A stretch of DNA of 6,519 nucleotides from JAITWN01 sp964581365 (lineage in GTDB: Bacteria; Pseudomonadota; Gammaproteobacteria; SZUA-140): the NCBI GenBank assembly GCA_964581365.1, contig CAZOOF010000069.1, positions 1 through 6,519 of the forward strand. The letters are read 5' to 3'. Shown here piece after piece: positions 5,509 to 6,519 of the stretch. The translations under genes were made by a program, and so were the position numbers. The notes under the pieces are model-generated. The model was given only the letters and a program-made list of their open reading frames with translations, did no database searches and was not told the origin of the DNA. How positions within the stretch are numbered: the stretch's first letter is position 1; every line of letters starts with the position of its first letter.

Positions 5509-6312
5509 TCCGACATTCTGAATCGAATCCTGCGCCGCAAGGCCGAGGAAGTTGCCGAGCGCAGTGCGCGTCTGCCCCTGCGCGAGCTGAGCGCCCGCTG
5601 CGCCGATCTGCCGCCTGCCCGGGGATTCCAGCATGCGCTGCGTGCGCGGGCGGAGTCAGGTGATGCTGCAGTGATCGCGGAGATCAAGCGCGCTTCACCG
5701 AGCCGCGGCGTGCTGCGCGAGGATTTTCGTCCCGCTGAAATAGCGGCCTCCTATGAGAAGAATGGCGCCGCTTGTCTGTCGGTGCTGACCGACCGCGATT
5801 TCTTTCAGGGTGCGGATGAGTATCTGCAGAGTGCGCGCAATGCCTGTGCGCTGCCGGTCCTGCGCAAGGATTTCGTCGTCGATGCCTGGCAGATCTATGA
5901 GTCACGCGCGCTGCAGGCGGACTGCATCCTGCTGATCGTGTCGGCCCTGGGCGATGCCCAGCTGGTGGAGTTCGCCGGTCTTGCGACTCATCTTGGCCTG
6001 GATGTGCTGGTGGAAGTCCATGACGCTTCCGAGCTGGAGCGCGCCCTGGAGCTTGGCGCGCCCCTGATCGGTATCAACAACCGCAATCTGCGCAGTTTCG
6101 AGACGAAGCTCGAGGTGACGCTCGATCTGCTGCCGATGGTGCCAGCGGATCGTCTGCTGGTGACCGAGAGTGGAATACACACGCCGGCGGATGTCGCGCG
6201 TATGCGAGCCGCCGGCGTGCATGCCTTCCTGGTCGGCGAAGCCTTCATGCGCGCGGATGATCCGGGCGCGGCGCTCGCAGCTCTGTTCGGAACGCCTTCC
6301 CTCAGAAGGTAA
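5506..6312 (+). CDS. trpC: Indole-3-glycerol-phosphate synthase
   Basis: A 268-residue monofunctional TIM-barrel enzyme that closes the ring of carboxyphenylamino-deoxyribulose phosphate to give indole-3-glycerol phosphate. Motifs in order are ILRRKAEEV (8-16), AEIKRASPSRG with E59 and K61 (58-68), SVLTDRDFFQG (92-102), LRKDFV with catalytic K121 (119-124), LVEVH with E170, GINNRNL with N192 and R193 (189-195), TESGI with S222 (220-224) and FLVGEAFM (241-248). Unlike in E. coli there is no fused TrpF domain, so phosphoribosylanthranilate isomerase must be encoded elsewhere. Translation most likely starts at TTG with a good Shine-Dalgarno. The frame is open far upstream, but that part is the shadow of trpD. 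It is the last plus-strand trp gene here, and its final 11 nt overlap the end of a minus-strand gene. Confidence 0.96.
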   Translation: MSDILNRILRRKAEEVAERSARLPLRELSARCADLPPARGFQHALRARAESGDAAVIAEIKRASPSRGVLREDFRPAEIAASYEKNGAACLSVLTDRDFFQGADEYLQSARNACALPVLRKDFVVDAWQIYESRALQADCILLIVSALGDAQLVEFAGLATHLGLDVLVEVHDASELERALELGAPLIGINNRNLRSFETKLEVTLDLLPMVPADRLLVTESGIHTPADVARMRAAGVHAFLVGEAFMRADDPGAALAALFGTPSLRR

Positions 6313-6519
6313 GGCCGAGTCGCAGCGCGGCGGCGATCTCGTCGCTGTTGCCGGCGGCCGCCGCATCGATGGTCGCGCCGAACAGGCGCAGGCCGATACC
6401 CGCCGAGGCCACGCCTTCCTCTTCGCCCTTTGGCACGTCTCCCAGGTTGTGGCGATAGCCCAGCCGCAGTCTCAGTGAGCGCCACAGATCGAGTTCGGCG
6501 CCGATCATCACGTTCTGCG
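6302..6519 (-). CDS. C-terminal end of a probable outer-membrane beta-barrel protein, cut by the window edge
   Basis: The minus-strand frame is open to the right edge and ends in TGA at 6304-6302; about 71 C-terminal residues are present, so the N-terminus and signal peptide cannot be judged. The visible part has short amphipathic, alternating stretches (LWRSLRLRLGYRHNL, SAGIGLRLFGATIDAAAAG, EIAAALRLGLTF) and ends in Phe, the usual C-terminal signal of BAM-inserted outer-membrane barrels. The WxxLRLRxGYRxNL-type strand, a glycine-rich strand and a final strand recall the proteobacterial proteins annotated as TraF-like conjugal transfer or OmpA/OmpW-like barrel families. That assignment is from memory and tentative. 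No other conjugation genes are visible. It is transcribed towards trpC and overlaps its 3' end by 11 nt. Confidence 0.6.
   Translation of the reverse strand, partial: QNVMIGAELDLWRSLRLRLGYRHNLGDVPKGEEEGVASAGIGLRLFGATIDAAAAGNSDEIAAALRLGLTF

Overview
The window is GC-rich, densely coding bacterial DNA that looks gammaproteobacterial. The order rpe, gph, trpE, trpG, trpD, trpC, with separate TrpG, TrpD and TrpC proteins, matches Pseudomonas- or Chromatiales-type genomes and not enterics, where TrpG-TrpD and TrpC-TrpF are fused. The NrfD/PsrC-type membrane protein at the left edge would fit a respiratory or sulfur-metabolising relative, but that lineage guess is inference. A run of ten N inside trpE shows that the sequence is a draft assembly.

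Layout. Positions 3-542 (+) are the C-terminal part of a multi-helix NrfD/PsrC-family quinone-interacting membrane subunit. A GC-rich hairpin with a short T run (558-590) probably ends that transcript. A candidate sigma70-type promoter (634-662) then precedes rpe (692-1366), gph (1381-2115) and trpE (2105-3586). gph follows rpe after 14 nt, and trpE overlaps the end of gph by 11 nt. After a 76-nt gap comes trpG (GTG start, 3663-4250). A 201-nt spacer with several hairpins follows, then trpD (4452-5468) and trpC (TTG start, 5506-6312). On the minus strand, the 3' end of a gene for a probable outer-membrane beta-barrel protein (6302-6519) meets trpC tail to tail, overlapping it by 11 nt.

Function. 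TrpE and TrpG form anthranilate synthase (chorismate plus glutamine to anthranilate). TrpD adds the phosphoribosyl group, and TrpC closes the indole ring to indole-3-glycerol phosphate. The last enzymes (TrpF for the isomerisation between TrpD and TrpC, and TrpA/TrpB) are not here and should be encoded elsewhere. Rpe interconverts ribulose-5-phosphate and xylulose-5-phosphate, and Gph removes 2-phosphoglycolate. Both are housekeeping sugar-phosphate enzymes often found upstream of trpE in this group.

All catalytic motifs checked are intact and I see no frameshift, mobile element, CRISPR array or RNA gene. This is essentially a conserved housekeeping region. I did not find a previously undescribed system. 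The points worth a second look are the probable false gap in trpE, the structured trpG-trpD spacer with a tiny Trp-containing reading frame, and the overlapping convergent 3' ends at trpC.
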